Of a DNA stretch of 64,000 nucleotides, positions 28,578-37,831 are shown in pieces. A program made the position numbers and the translations under genes. This stretch comes from Allobosea sp. UNC402CLCol (GTDB taxonomy: Bacteria > Pseudomonadota > Alphaproteobacteria > Rhizobiales > Beijerinckiaceae), in contig NZ_JQJJ01000014.1 of the NCBI RefSeq assembly GCF_000745475.1, positions 248,001 to 312,000 on the forward strand, written 5' to 3'. How positions within the stretch are numbered: position 1 is the first letter of the stretch; every line of letters starts with the position of its first letter. A model generated the notes under the pieces. It did not search any database. It saw only the letters and a program-made list of their open reading frames with translations, and was not told the DNA's origin.

Positions 28578-29924
28578 TCAGAGAATGTTCGCCAGCTTGC
28601 TGCCGGCATTGAGGAAGCGGGTCGGATCGACCGGCTCCTCGTTGATGCGGGTTTCGTAATGCAGATGCGGGCCGGTCGAGCGGCCGGTCGTGCCGACCTT
28701 GCCGACCACCGTGCCGGCCTTCACCATCTGGCCGACCGAGACGGAGATCGCCGACATATGGGCATAGCGCGTGCTCAGCCCGTTGGCGTGCTCGACCTCG
28801 ACCATGTTGCCGTAGCCGCCGTTATATTCGGCCGCCACGACTTTTCCGGGCGCGGTGGCGAGGATCGGGGAGCCCGGCGCGGCGCGGAAATCGACGCCGG
28901 TATGCATTGCCAGCCCGCGCGTGAAGGGATCGGTGCGGTAGCCGAAATTCGAGGTGAAGTCGTGATCGCCTGTCATCGGCCGGCCGAGCGGCATCTGCTC
29001 GGCGAGGCCGCGCAGGCGAATGAGAGAGGTCAGACGCGGCTGCAGCGCGGTCAGGGTCGCCTCGAAGGGGCCGGCTGAGGGATCGAGCTTCACCGGTACC
29101 AGCGGGCCGCCGACGCCGCCATCGACGATGGCCGGGGCAGCCATGCGGTCGGTGTCGAGCCCGGTTTCCGCGAGCGCGCTGCGCAGCTTCTTCTGCGCCT
29201 CCGCGACCTTCTGGTCCATCTCCTTGAGGGCGTCGAGCTGCGCGTCGGAGGTTCGGGCCATGGCCTTGTCGAGCTTCTCCAGGCTCGCCTCGACCCGCTT
29301 GGCGGGGGGCTCGGGCGGGGCGACCTCGCCCGACTGCCAGCCATTCTGGGCGTTGGCCTCGGCGCCGCGCAGCGCTGGCGTCTCGGGGGCAGGGGTCGGC
29401 TTGCTCGGCATGATCGGCGCGAAGCTCGTCACGCCCGAGGCCCGAATCGCTTCCTCGGGCTTGGCCACGCGTGGGCGCAGGGGAAGCCTGTTGGCCGGCA
29501 GGACGCCGTTGGATTGCAATGCATCGGTCATCGCCGTCACGAGCGACTGCCGCGATTCGAGCTCGGCCTGGCGGGTTGCCAGCTCGTCGACGCGGGACTC
29601 GACACCGTCCTGGTCGAGCAAGGCGCGGCTGGCATAACGGTCGACATCCGCACGCAGGGCGGCGATGCGGTCCTCATAGGCGTATTGCCGCGTCGTCTCG
29701 CGGGCGATCATGCGGGCGGCGAGGTCGTCCTTGCTGAGGATGTACCAGCCGGCGGTGCCGCTGCACGCCGTCATCAGCGCGAGCCAGCCCAAACCCATGA
29801 GCATCGTCGAACGGCGGATGGTGTAGGTCTTGTGGACGACGAGCCCGCTGACCGGGAGGGACGGGGCTGTGTGAGGCTGTGCATGCATACGCGGTACCGG
29901 GGGAAACGCTGCCGATACCGTCAT
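28578..29924 (-). CDS. M23 family peptidoglycan endopeptidase (LytM/LasA type)
   Basis: Envelope protein of up to 448 residues. An N-terminal segment contains one membrane helix (MLMGLGWLALMTACSGTAGW). A coiled-coil rich part follows (DRIAALRADVDRYASRALL, SRVDELATRQAELESRQ), then the LytM domain with zinc ligands in HTGVDFRAAPGS and GPHLHYETR. It should cut peptide cross-links during growth or division, or activate an amidase. The start may be ATG 29924 or ATG 29888; neither has a clear ribosome binding site. Two CCCTAA repeats spaced 10 bp overlap the first ATG. It shares a terminator with prfB. Confidence 0.9.
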   Translation of the reverse strand: MTVSAAFPPVPRMHAQPHTAPSLPVSGLVVHKTYTIRRSTMLMGLGWLALMTACSGTAGWYILSKDDLAARMIARETTRQYAYEDRIAALRADVDRYASRALLDQDGVESRVDELATRQAELESRQSLVTAMTDALQSNGVLPANRLPLRPRVAKPEEAIRASGVTSFAPIMPSKPTPAPETPALRGAEANAQNGWQSGEVAPPEPPAKRVEASLEKLDKAMARTSDAQLDALKEMDQKVAEAQKKLRSALAETGLDTDRMAAPAIVDGGVGGPLVPVKLDPSAGPFEATLTALQPRLTSLIRLRGLAEQMPLGRPMTGDHDFTSNFGYRTDPFTRGLAMHTGVDFRAAPGSPILATAPGKVVAAEYNGGYGNMVEVEHANGLSTRYAHMSAISVSVGQMVKAGTVVGKVGTTGRSTGPHLHYETRINEEPVDPTRFLNAGSKLANIL

Positions 29925-29975
29925 TAGGGATTGTTAGGGTTAATCTTTCGCAAAGACCGCGCCGATGTCGAGGCT

Positions 29976-30440
29976 CTACAGGGCTCGCGCCGCGGCCAGA
30001 ACCGCCTCGGCATGGCCGGCGACCTTCACCTTGCGCCAGATCCGCGCGATCCGTCCGTCGGCGTCGATCAGGAACGTGGCCCGCTCGATGCCCATGAACT
30101 TTCGGCCATACATGCTCTTCTCGACCCAGATGCCATAGGCGTTGGCGAGAGCCTGGCCCTCATCGGCCAAGAGCGTCAGGTCGAGCTCGTATTTCTGCTT
30201 GAAGCGATCGTGCCGCGTAGCCGGGTCAGGCGAGACGCCGACGATCTCGGTGCCGCAGGCGGCGAAATCAGGACGGAGCCGGTTGAAGTCGATCGCCTCT
30301 CGCGTGCAGCCGGTCGTGTCGTCCTTGGGGTAGGCGTAGAGCACCAGTTTGCGCCCCCGAAAGCCGGCCAGCGTGACCTCGCCACCGCCATCGCGCGGCA
30401 GACGGAAATCCGGTGCCGCATCACCTTCCTGCAAAACCAT
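29976..30440 (-). CDS. bcp: Peroxiredoxin, Bcp/PrxQ family
   Basis: Thiol peroxidase of 154 residues that reduces peroxides. The peroxidatic Cys is in YPKDDTTGCTREAIDF, with the active-site Thr two residues before it. The usual resolving Cys five residues later in E. coli Bcp is replaced (CTREAI), so this is a 1-Cys or atypical form; another Cys exists in DFAACGTEIVG. The C-terminus IARIWRKVKVAGHAEAVLA is typical. ATG 30440 gives MVLQEGDAAPDFRLP, the family start. It is transcribed in the same direction as the M23 peptidase gene. Confidence 0.93.
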   Translation of the reverse strand: MVLQEGDAAPDFRLPRDGGGEVTLAGFRGRKLVLYAYPKDDTTGCTREAIDFNRLRPDFAACGTEIVGVSPDPATRHDRFKQKYELDLTLLADEGQALANAYGIWVEKSMYGRKFMGIERATFLIDADGRIARIWRKVKVAGHAEAVLAAARAL

Positions 30441-30728
30441 CGTTTCCGCCTTCCTTTTGTCGCCTTCGGGGGGCATGGACCGCCGCAGCCGCTAGATTTG
30501 AGTAGGATCGGTTCTTCGATCGGGTTCGTGTGCCCGACGAAACCCGTCCCTCACTGGCCGGGGAGCGGCGCGATCTGGCGAAAGACGAGGCAGCCGCCGG
30601 TTACGGGTTGCCGAATCGCATCGTCAGGTCACATCGACATCCATGCCGTCTCCCGAGATTGCGGCAAGGGGCGCTTTTGCTGCACCTTGTCGGAAGCGGC
30701 ACCGACGCCCGAGAGGACCACGCGCATT

Positions 30729-33700
30729 TTGGCGGAGCAGGAAGCAAAGGTTGCGCTTGCCGGGCATGGCGAGCCGGCGCCGCAGGGCGCGGCCTGCGAT
30801 GCGGAGGTCGTGAAGAAGCGCGCCAGGGCCGGCTTGATCACGATCTGTGTCGCGATCGTGGTCGCTGCCGTGGTGCTGGCCGGCGCGGCCGTGACGCTGC
30901 TCGTCACCGGGATCATTCCGCTCTCCGGTCTCGAAGGGCGAATCTCGTCCGCGATCGAGGAGCGGCTGGGCCCTGACTGGAAGGTGGAGGCCGCCTCGGC
31001 CGAGCTCGGCCGCATCGACGGGCATTCTCAGCTCAGGGTCAGGCAAGTCTCGTTCCGTCACTCGAGCGGCGCCGTCATCCGGGCGCCGGAGGCGATCCTC
31101 GGCTATGAGCCGATGGCGCTGCTCAAGGGCGATATCCGCCTGGTCTCGATCGATTTGCGCGGCGTCAACGTCCGGCTCGGCGTCGACAAAAACGGCGCGC
31201 TCGTCGTGAACGCCGATTCGGCTCCCGCAGAGACACCGCCACCCGCGACGGTTCCTGATGCCGCGCAGTGGAATGCCTTCACCGGCATCATGAGCGCGAT
31301 CTCGACGCTGGCGCGCGGCGACGGGCTGCTCGGCGCACTGGAGACCGCAGGCATCAACGGCGCCCGCCTTTCGCTGGTCGATCCCGAGGGGCGCCAGAAG
31401 GCCGGCTTCGAGGATGTCGAGATTCGGCTGTCGCGGATCGGCGAGCGCGGCACGCGCCTGACGATGAAGGGCCGCACGGGGCAACGCTGGAAGGAGATGG
31501 CGGTCGATCTCACCACCGAAGCCGACGGAACCCAGCGCGCCGATATCGATATCCAGCGCTTCGAGCCGGCCGAGGCCGTCGCGCTGGCCTTCGGGACGGG
31601 CGGGATGGAGCTGGAGGGCCTCCCCCTTCAGGGCAAGGCGACGCTGCGGCAGACGCCCGACGGCAAGCAGTCGATCACGGCCAAGATCGACGTCCAATCC
31701 GGTTCGATCCGCTTCCCGGAGAGCCCGATGCCGACCGTCAAGCTCGCTTCGGCCCATTTGGAGGTGGCCAGCGGCCCCGATCTGACCCAGCTCAACATCG
31801 TGCGGGCCGAGATCGATGCCGGCGCGACGCATTTCGTCTCCTCCGGTTCGCTGCGCGAGGATAGTGGCGGCTGGCGTCTCGAACTCGACGCCAAGGGACA
31901 GCTCGCCGGGCTCGATGGCGACCCGGCGGTGCAGATGGACGGCCTGAAGGCCAATCTCAAAATCGATCCCGCCAATGGTGCGGTCGGAGTGGATGAGCTC
32001 AGCATCCGCGGTCCCAAGGCCAAGGTCGACATGACCGCCTTCGTCCAGCGCGTCGGCAGTTCCCCGCTGCAGCGCTTCCATGTCAAGGCGATGGATTCCG
32101 ATCCGCGGGCACTTCTGGCGATCTGGCCGAAGTTCACCTCCCCGGACGTGCACAACACGCTGGAGCGGCAACTCGCGGCCGGACACATGAAGTCGTTGAC
32201 CGTCGATCTCGACCTGCCGGCGGAGGATCACGCCAAACTCATCCATGGCGGCGGCATGCCCGACGGCGCCTTGCTCGTCGTCATCGACGCCGATCAGGTG
32301 CGATATCTGCCCGACCCCGGCCTGCCGCCCCTTACGGATGCGGTGGTTGCGGGCAAGGTCACGGGGCGCACGGTGCAACTTGCGATCGGCCAGGCGATGG
32401 CCGATCTCGGCAATGGCCGCAGCATGCGGCTGAGCGACGCCAGCTTCGCGATGCCGGACTACTGGATACATCGCGCTCCGGCGAATATCGCGTTTCGGAT
32501 TGCCGGCTCGATGGATTCGCTGACCGCTCTGCTGGGCTTTCCGGCGCTGAAGGACTTCACCCCGGGCCAGATCGACCCCGCTGCGATCAAGGGAGCGAGC
32601 GACCTCAAGGTCGCGCTCACCCTGCCGCTGGCGAACGACCTGAAGACGGAGGAGGTGTCGATCAGCGGCAACGGCATCCTGTCCAATGTCGCATCCGACA
32701 CGATGCTGGGAACCGAGAAACTCGACGCCGGCTCCTTCACGATGAATTTCGATCGCAACGGCCTGGCGCTGCGTGGCGACGCGAAGGTCGGCGGCGACAA
32801 GACGCAAATCGAGATCAAGCAGAATGCGAAGGGGCAGGGCGATGCGACACTGCTGCTCTCCCTCGATGCGGCGGCACGGCAAAGACGAGGCATCGGACCG
32901 GATTCCGGTATTTCCGGCGCGCTGCCGGTCAAGGTGGTGAAAAGCTTCAGCAAGGGCCAGCTGAACACGCCACCGCGGGTCGAGATCGACCTGACCAAGG
33001 TCGCGCTCGACGGAACGATACCGGGCCTGAGCAAGCCGGCCGGACGGCCGGGCAAGGTCAGCTTCAACTACATCCTCGATACCGACGGGCCCGATCTCGA
33101 CGATTTCTCGTTCGATGCAGGCAGTGCGCAGATCAGGGGGCGCGTCGAGCTCAACAAGCAGAACGGGCTGGAGAGCGCGAGCCTGACGCAGTTCCGTCTC
33201 TCGCCGGGTGACAACCTCAAGCTCGACATCAAGCGGGACGGCGGCGTCACCAAAGTCATTGTTCGCGGCGCGGTGGCCGATCTGCGGCCCTTCATCAAGG
33301 ACGTTCAGAGCCCGGCCCAGGCGCCGCGTGGCGATCGCTCGGCGCAGCAGAAGGGCGGCGACTACGACGTCGATCTCGACGTGCCGATCCTGACCGGCTT
33401 CAACAACGAGGCGATCACCAACGGCACGCTGAAATTCTCCAAACGCGGCGGCGATCTGCGCATGGTCAATTTCCAGGGGCGCATCGGCAAGGCCGACGTG
33501 ACTGTCAGGCAGCGCCAGAGCGAGGGCGGCAAGCTCGTCGTGCAGACGGAGAATGGCGGCTCGCTGCTGCGCTTCCTCGATCTCTACAACAAGGCCTATG
33601 GCGGCGACCTCATCCTGACCATGGGGACAGGCGAGAACCAGAGCGGCGACCTGCTGTTCCGCAACTTCCTCGTGCGCAACGAGCCGGCGCTGCGACGCGT

Positions 33701-34184
33701 CGTCGGCACCTCGTCGAGCAGCGCCTTCACGGGCGAGCGTACCGGAGGCGACCCACCGGACGTCCGCATCGACGTCAGCGAAGTCGCCTTCACCAAGCTG
33801 CGCGCCGAGTTCACCCGCTCCGCCAGCCGGCTCGACGTCTCGGACATGGTGATCTGGGGCCAGCAGGTCGGCTTCACCCTTCAGGGCCATGTCGATTATG
33901 GCCGCGACCGCGTCGACATCGGCGGCACCTTCGTGCCGGGCTATGCCTTCAACAACGCCTTCGCGCAGGTGCCGGTGGTGGGGGCGCTGCTCGGCGGCGG
34001 CAGCCAGTATGGCGGGCTCTTCGCGGTGAATTTCCGCATTTCCGGCCCGGCCAGCGCGCCGAACATGACGATCAACCCGCTCTCCGCCCTTGCACCGGGT
34101 ATCCTGCGCCGCTTCGTCGATCCACTCGGCGGGGCACCCGAGCAGCGGCCGGTCCAGCCGGGGCAGGCGCCGCCACGGCCCTGA
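30729..34184 (+). CDS. Very large AsmA-like / DUF3971 membrane protein
   Basis: Protein of about 1151 residues. A positively charged stretch (KKRARAG) and one membrane helix (ITICVAIVVAAVVLAGAAVT) near the N-terminus anchor it. A long beta-rich periplasmic part follows, with DUF3971-like and AsmA C-terminal-like segments such as LRMVNFQGRIGKADVTVRQR and VDYGRDRVDIGGTFVPGYAF. Such AsmA/YhdP/TamB relatives are thought to bridge the periplasm and move phospholipids to the outer membrane. No ATG lies near the anchor; TTG 30729 with AGAGGA 11 bases upstream is the best start, GTG 30810 the alternative. Lies between bcp and tyrS, both on the other strand. Confidence 0.82.
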   Translation: MAEQEAKVALAGHGEPAPQGAACDAEVVKKRARAGLITICVAIVVAAVVLAGAAVTLLVTGIIPLSGLEGRISSAIEERLGPDWKVEAASAELGRIDGHSQLRVRQVSFRHSSGAVIRAPEAILGYEPMALLKGDIRLVSIDLRGVNVRLGVDKNGALVVNADSAPAETPPPATVPDAAQWNAFTGIMSAISTLARGDGLLGALETAGINGARLSLVDPEGRQKAGFEDVEIRLSRIGERGTRLTMKGRTGQRWKEMAVDLTTEADGTQRADIDIQRFEPAEAVALAFGTGGMELEGLPLQGKATLRQTPDGKQSITAKIDVQSGSIRFPESPMPTVKLASAHLEVASGPDLTQLNIVRAEIDAGATHFVSSGSLREDSGGWRLELDAKGQLAGLDGDPAVQMDGLKANLKIDPANGAVGVDELSIRGPKAKVDMTAFVQRVGSSPLQRFHVKAMDSDPRALLAIWPKFTSPDVHNTLERQLAAGHMKSLTVDLDLPAEDHAKLIHGGGMPDGALLVVIDADQVRYLPDPGLPPLTDAVVAGKVTGRTVQLAIGQAMADLGNGRSMRLSDASFAMPDYWIHRAPANIAFRIAGSMDSLTALLGFPALKDFTPGQIDPAAIKGASDLKVALTLPLANDLKTEEVSISGNGILSNVASDTMLGTEKLDAGSFTMNFDRNGLALRGDAKVGGDKTQIEIKQNAKGQGDATLLLSLDAAARQRRGIGPDSGISGALPVKVVKSFSKGQLNTPPRVEIDLTKVALDGTIPGLSKPAGRPGKVSFNYILDTDGPDLDDFSFDAGSAQIRGRVELNKQNGLESASLTQFRLSPGDNLKLDIKRDGGVTKVIVRGAVADLRPFIKDVQSPAQAPRGDRSAQQKGGDYDVDLDVPILTGFNNEAITNGTLKFSKRGGDLRMVNFQGRIGKADVTVRQRQSEGGKLVVQTENGGSLLRFLDLYNKAYGGDLILTMGTGENQSGDLLFRNFLVRNEPALRRVVGTSSSSAFTGERTGGDPPDVRIDVSEVAFTKLRAEFTRSASRLDVSDMVIWGQQVGFTLQGHVDYGRDRVDIGGTFVPGYAFNNAFAQVPVVGALLGGGSQYGGLFAVNFRISGPASAPNMTINPLSALAPGILRRFVDPLGGAPEQRPVQPGQAPPRP

Positions 34185-34228
34185 GCGATACTGACGAAGC
34201 GGGACTTGCCGGGGCGAGATATGCCGTC

Positions 34229-34251
34229 ACGCTCGGGCCTGCCCCGAGCGT
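34229..34251 (+). terminator. Hairpin downstream of the AsmA-like gene
   Basis: ACGCTCGGG and CCCGAGCGT form a perfect 9-bp stem with a CCTGC loop, 45 bp after the stop codon. The following TCTCGTGG is not a T-run, so termination strength is uncertain. Confidence 0.55.
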
Positions 34252-34284
34252 CTCGTGGAGGAACGGCGCCTCTCACGGCGAGAC

Positions 34285-34317
34285 ATTCCCGGACTGCGCT
34301 TCGCTTAGCCCGAGAAT
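34285..34317. repeat. REP-like palindrome
   Basis: ATTCCCGG and CCGAGAAT (one wobble pair) enclose ACTGCGCTTCGCTTAGC and are followed by GACGG. The CGCTTCGCT loop and the ATGACGG tail resemble the copy at 12385, supporting a dispersed family. Confidence 0.55.
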
Positions 34318-34380
34318 GACGGCGCGACCGATGAGGTTGCTGTTCTTGCCGAAGCTGTTTTTGCCGGATCGGGCCTGTGC

Positions 34381-35634
34381 CTATTCCGGCCGCAGCAGGA
34401 CGTGCTTCTTCTTGCCGAAGGAGAGCTTGACCGCCCCATCCGAGGTCAGATCGGCGAGGCCGAGCGTGGCGCGCTCGTCCGTGACGACGACATCGTTGAC
34501 GCGCAAGCCTCCGGCCTTGACCTGCCGACGCGCCTCACCGGTCGAGGGCACGAGCCCCGCTTTGACGAAGGCGCTGAGCACGCCAAGGCCCGGCTCGATC
34601 TCACCGCGGGGGATCGTGACGCTCGGCAGGTCGGTCGCGAGGGCGCCTTCCTCGAAGGTCTTGCGCGCCGTCTCGGCAGCGGCTTCGGCGGCCTCGCGGC
34701 CGTGGACGATTGCCGTGATCTCGGTCGCGAGGATCTTCTTCGCCTCGTTCAGCTCGGCCCCGCCGAGCGCAGCGAGCCGGGCGATCTCGTCCATCGGCAG
34801 CCGCGTGAACACCTTGAGGAAGCGGCCGACATCCGCGTCCTCGGTGTTGCGGAAATACTGCCAGAAATCATAGGGGCTGAAGACGTCGGCATTGAGCCAG
34901 ACCGCGCCGTTGGCGGTCTTGCCCATCTTGGCGCCGGACGAGGTCGTCAGCAGCGGCGTCGTCACGCAGTAGAGCTGCGGGCCGCCCATCCGGTGCGAAA
35001 GATCGACGCCGTTGATGATGTTGCCCCACTGATCGGACCCGCCCATCTGCAGGCGGCAGCCATAGCGGCGGTTGAGCTCGACGAAGTCGTAGCCCTGCAT
35101 GATCATGTAGTTGAATTCGAGGAAGGACAGCGACTGCTCGCGGTCCAGCCTAAGCTTCACCGAATCGAAGGACAGCATGCGGTTGACCGAGAAATGCCGG
35201 CCGACATCGCGCAGGAATTCGACATAGTTCAGCTTCAGCAGCCAATCGGCGTTGTTGGCCATCATCGCGTCGGTCGGGCCGTCGCCATAGCGCAGGATGC
35301 GGCCGAAGACGCGCTTGATGCTCTCGATATTGGTGGCGATCTCCTCGACGGTCAGCAGCTTGCGCTGGTCGTCGCGGAAGGAGGGGTCGCCCACCATGGA
35401 GGTGCCGCCGCCCATCAGCGTGATCGGGCGATGGCCGGTCTCCTGGAACCAGTAGAGCATCGTCAGCGAGATCAGGTTCCCGATATGGATCGAGGTCGCG
35501 GTCGCGTCATAGCCGACATAGGCCGTCTGGGTTCCCTGCCGGCACAGAGCATCGAGGCCGGCCGGGTCGGAGACCTGGTGGATGAGGCCGCGCTCGTCGA
35601 GCACGCGCAGGAAATCGGATTTGTAGGTGGTCAT
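34381..35634 (-). CDS. tyrS: Tyrosyl-tRNA synthetase
   Basis: Class I aminoacyl-tRNA synthetase of 417 residues, charging tRNA-Tyr. The HIGH-type motif is HIGN in [13 protein letters not shown], the tyrosine pocket lies in [20 protein letters not shown] and GGSDQWGNI, and the KMSKS-type motif is KMGKT. The C-terminal S4-like domain ([16 protein letters not shown]) binds the tRNA. ATG 35634 starts [16 protein letters not shown] as in relatives; longer frames upstream carry no family sequence. No terminator with a T-run is visible downstream. Confidence 0.96.
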   Translation of the reverse strand: MTTYKSDFLRVLDERGLIHQVSDPAGLDALCRQGTQTAYVGYDATATSIHIGNLISLTMLYWFQETGHRPITLMGGGTSMVGDPSFRDDQRKLLTVEEIATNIESIKRVFGRILRYGDGPTDAMMANNADWLLKLNYVEFLRDVGRHFSVNRMLSFDSVKLRLDREQSLSFLEFNYMIMQGYDFVELNRRYGCRLQMGGSDQWGNIINGVDLSHRMGGPQLYCVTTPLLTTSSGAKMGKTANGAVWLNADVFSPYDFWQYFRNTEDADVGRFLKVFTRLPMDEIARLAALGGAELNEAKKILATEITAIVHGREAAEAAAETARKTFEEGALATDLPSVTIPRGEIEPGLGVLSAFVKAGLVPSTGEARRQVKAGGLRVNDVVVTDERATLGLADLTSDGAVKLSFGKKKHVLLRPE

Positions 35635-35729
35635 GGCGGCTTGCGATCTGGCGTTTGTGGGTCCGCCGTCGTCTAGAGCATGTTCCGCCAAAGTGGAAAC
35701 CGCTTTTGCGGCGAAGGCGCCGGCGGCCT

Positions 35730-35957
35730 TCATCCGGGAATGCGGTTGAGCCATAATCCGGCAGCGTCGCTGGGATGCGGCGGGTCCACGACATCGCGCG
35801 AGAGCCCGAGGTCGCAAAGCGCGCGGTCGTCCAGCATGGCGAGGCGGCGCTGCGTGCGGGCGGCAGCCGCATGACGCTGCCAGGACGCCAGCAGGCCGAG
35901 CAGGAAGGAGGCGCCGGCCCGGGGGGCGAGCGGCGCCGTTTGCGGTAGGCAGGTCAT
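35730..35957 (-). CDS. DUF1127 domain protein
   Basis: Small protein of 75 residues. The DUF1127 motif ([18 protein letters not shown]) lies in the C-terminal half, after a short hydrophobic segment ([15 protein letters not shown]). DUF1127 proteins are small, basic and RNA-linked in some alphaproteobacteria, where they affect phosphate or RNA metabolism. GAGG precedes ATG 35957 at good spacing. It stands alone between tyrS and a divergent LysR gene. Its C-terminus ends after LWLNRIPG, somewhat longer than usual. Confidence 0.85.
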   Translation of the reverse strand: MTCLPQTAPLAPRAGASFLLGLLASWQRHAAAARTQRRLAMLDDRALCDLGLSRDVVDPPHPSDAAGLWLNRIPG

Positions 35958-36078
35958 GATCCGATCCTCGGAGGCGGCAGGCGATGCGCCTGGCGGTGTG
36001 AGGTGAATCTGAGCCGGATGGCGCGGGACGACAAAGCGGAAGATTGTCACCTGCCATAAAGAGGGCTTATGGTTCGGC

Positions 36079-37032
36079 ATGCCCGCGCATCCGCCGCCAC
36101 CAAAGCTTCCTCCGCTCGCCGCGGTCCGCGTTTTCGAGGCTGCGGCGCGCCACCAGAACTTCACCCGCGCGGCCGAGGAGCTCGGCATGACGCAGGCGGC
36201 GGTGAGCTACCAGATCCGCTTGCTGGAGGACCGAGTGGGCGCCGCGCTGTTCGTGCGCCAGCCCCGCCAGGTCGTGCTGACGGCGATCGGGCAACGCCTC
36301 GCCGGGCCGGTGGCGAAGGCGCTCGCCGATATCGGCACGGTGTTTCGCGATCTCTGCGAAGAGAACCAGACGGTCCTGACGATCTCGGCGTTGCAGACGA
36401 TGGCGATCACCTGGCTTTCACCGCGCCTCGCCCAGTTCCAGATCGAGAACCCGCAATTCGAGGTGCGGGTCGGGACCTCGGAGCATCTCGTCAACTTCGC
36501 GACGGAGTCGGTCGACCTGGCCTTGCGCTTCGGGATGGGCGAATGGCCCGGGCTGGTCGCGGAGAAGCTCTTCGCCTGCCACTACGCACCGCTCTGCACG
36601 CCGGAACTGCGCGAGCGGCTGCAATTGCGCGAGCCGCAGGACCTGCTGCGGGCCCCGCTGCTCAGCCCGACGGATGATTGGTGGGCAAACTGGTTCGCCG
36701 ATGTCGGTATCGTGGCGCCGAAGCCCGGCGGACGGGCCACGATGGCGTTATCGATGCAGGCGATGAACATCCAGGCGGCGCTGCGCGGGCATGGCGTCGC
36801 GATGGCGGCGCCGGAACTCTTCGCCTATGACATCGCGGCCGGGCGGCTGGTCTTCGCCATTGAACACGCAGTGCGGGGGGAACGCTCCTACTGGATCGTC
36901 TATCCGCCGGAGCGCCAGCGCGAGCGCAAGATCAGGTTGTTCCGCGACTGGATTCTGGCGGAGGCCCGGGCAGCTTCCATGAAGCTGCCCGTACTCGAGG
37001 GAAGCCGGAGCGCGACCGCCCCAGCTGCCTGA
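36079..37032 (+). CDS. LysR family transcriptional regulator (GcvA-like)
   Basis: Regulator of 317 residues. The N-terminal helix-turn-helix is in FTRAAEELGMTQAAVSYQIR; RVFEAAARHQN before it is the GcvA-type start. The effector domain is PBP2-like with TVLTISALQTMAITWLSPRL. The target genes cannot be told from position: its upstream neighbour on the other strand is a DUF1127 gene, and downstream it meets the convergent hydrolase. The LysR stop codon lies in the left arm of a hairpin at 37027-37047. Confidence 0.9.
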   Translation: MPAHPPPPKLPPLAAVRVFEAAARHQNFTRAAEELGMTQAAVSYQIRLLEDRVGAALFVRQPRQVVLTAIGQRLAGPVAKALADIGTVFRDLCEENQTVLTISALQTMAITWLSPRLAQFQIENPQFEVRVGTSEHLVNFATESVDLALRFGMGEWPGLVAEKLFACHYAPLCTPELRERLQLREPQDLLRAPLLSPTDDWWANWFADVGIVAPKPGGRATMALSMQAMNIQAALRGHGVAMAAPELFAYDIAAGRLVFAIEHAVRGERSYWIVYPPERQRERKIRLFRDWILAEARAASMKLPVLEGSRSATAPAA

Positions 37033-37047
37033 TCGTCCGGATCAGGC
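37027..37047. terminator. Hairpin spanning the two convergent stop codons
   Basis: GCCTGATC and GATCAGGC form a perfect 8-bp stem with a GTCCG loop. The LysR TGA (37030-37032) lies in the left arm and the hydrolase TCA (37042-37044, minus-strand TGA) in the right arm. There is no T-run. Confidence 0.5.
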
Positions 37048-37713
37048 CTGTTCCTGCTCCGACTTGATGATCTCCGGCCCGACCTTGCCGTCGAGATAGA
37101 CGCCGACCTGCTCCATGAGCTGCTCGACGCGACCGTCGAAGAAGTGGTTCGCGCCTTCGACCACGGCATGCTCGATCTGGATGCCCTTCTGGGTCTTCAC
37201 CTTCTCGATCACCGCCATCACCTCCTTGACCGGGGCGACGCGATCCTCCGAGCCATGGACGAACAGGCCGGAAGACGGGCAGGGCGCCAGGAAGGAGAAA
37301 TCGTAGCGGTTCGCCATCGCCGCGATCGAGAGGAAGCCCTCGATCTCGGGGCGGCGCATCAGCAATTGCATGCCGATCCAGGCGCCGAAGGAAACGCCCG
37401 CGATCCAGCAGTTCTTGGCCTCGGGGTTGAGCGCCTGCATCCAGTCGAGCGCGGCAGCCGCATCCGAGAGCTCGCCGGCGCCGTGGTCGAAATGGCCCTG
37501 GCTGCGGCCGACGCCACGGAAATTGAAGCGCAGCGCCGAGAACCCCCGGTTCACGAAGGTGTAGAACAGGTTGTAGACGATCTGGTTGTTCATCGTCCCG
37601 CCGAATTGCGGGTGCGGATGCAGGATGATCGCCAGCGGCGCGCCCCGCTTCTTGGCGGGCTGGTAGCGCCCCTCGATCCGGCCTGCCGGACCGTTGAAAA
37701 TCACCTCTGGCAT
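37042..37713 (-). CDS. Alpha/beta hydrolase (COG2945-like)
   Basis: Cytoplasmic hydrolase of 223 residues. The N-terminus MPEVIFNGPAGRIEGRY is followed by the family stretch LAIILHPHPQFGGTMNNQIV. The nucleophile elbow is AGVSFGAWIG, the acid lies in VHGSEDRVAPV and the His in EGANHFFDGR. This group is related to dienelactone hydrolase-type enzymes; substrate unknown. ATG 37713 gives the family start. It is divergent from the suf operon and shares the 311-bp region with the suf promoter. Confidence 0.88.
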   Translation of the reverse strand: MPEVIFNGPAGRIEGRYQPAKKRGAPLAIILHPHPQFGGTMNNQIVYNLFYTFVNRGFSALRFNFRGVGRSQGHFDHGAGELSDAAAALDWMQALNPEAKNCWIAGVSFGAWIGMQLLMRRPEIEGFLSIAAMANRYDFSFLAPCPSSGLFVHGSEDRVAPVKEVMAVIEKVKTQKGIQIEHAVVEGANHFFDGRVEQLMEQVGVYLDGKVGPEIIKSEQEQA

Positions 37714-37793
37714 CGTCTTACCGCCTTTTGTTGACGATGCCGGCAGGGGCGGAGCCTGGGGCGGCCGAATGCCGCTCCTGAAGCCCGCCGCCC

Positions 37794-37823
37794 TTGACGG
37801 CACCACCTCGTGCGCCCTAGATA
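37794..37823 (+). promoter_or_regulatory. Sigma-70-type promoter of the suf operon
   Basis: TTGACG (37794-37799) and TAGATA (37818-37823) separated by 18 bp make the best promoter in the 311-bp gap before the desulfurase gene. Transcription would start near 37830, inside or beside the palindrome at 37832-37846. The rest of the gap (37847-38020), which would be leader, shows no gene. Confidence 0.6.
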
Positions 37824-37831
37824 AAGAGCGC

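Noticed and set aside
29931..30728. N-terminal extension of the AsmA-like frame
   Set aside because: It overlaps bcp on the other strand, has no family sequence, and would put the membrane anchor nearly 300 residues into the protein.
30624..33890. Open frame of more than 1000 codons on the minus strand opposite the AsmA-like gene
   Set aside because: Composition is typical of antisense GC-rich codon shadow, and the plus-strand frame has a membrane anchor and AsmA-like features.
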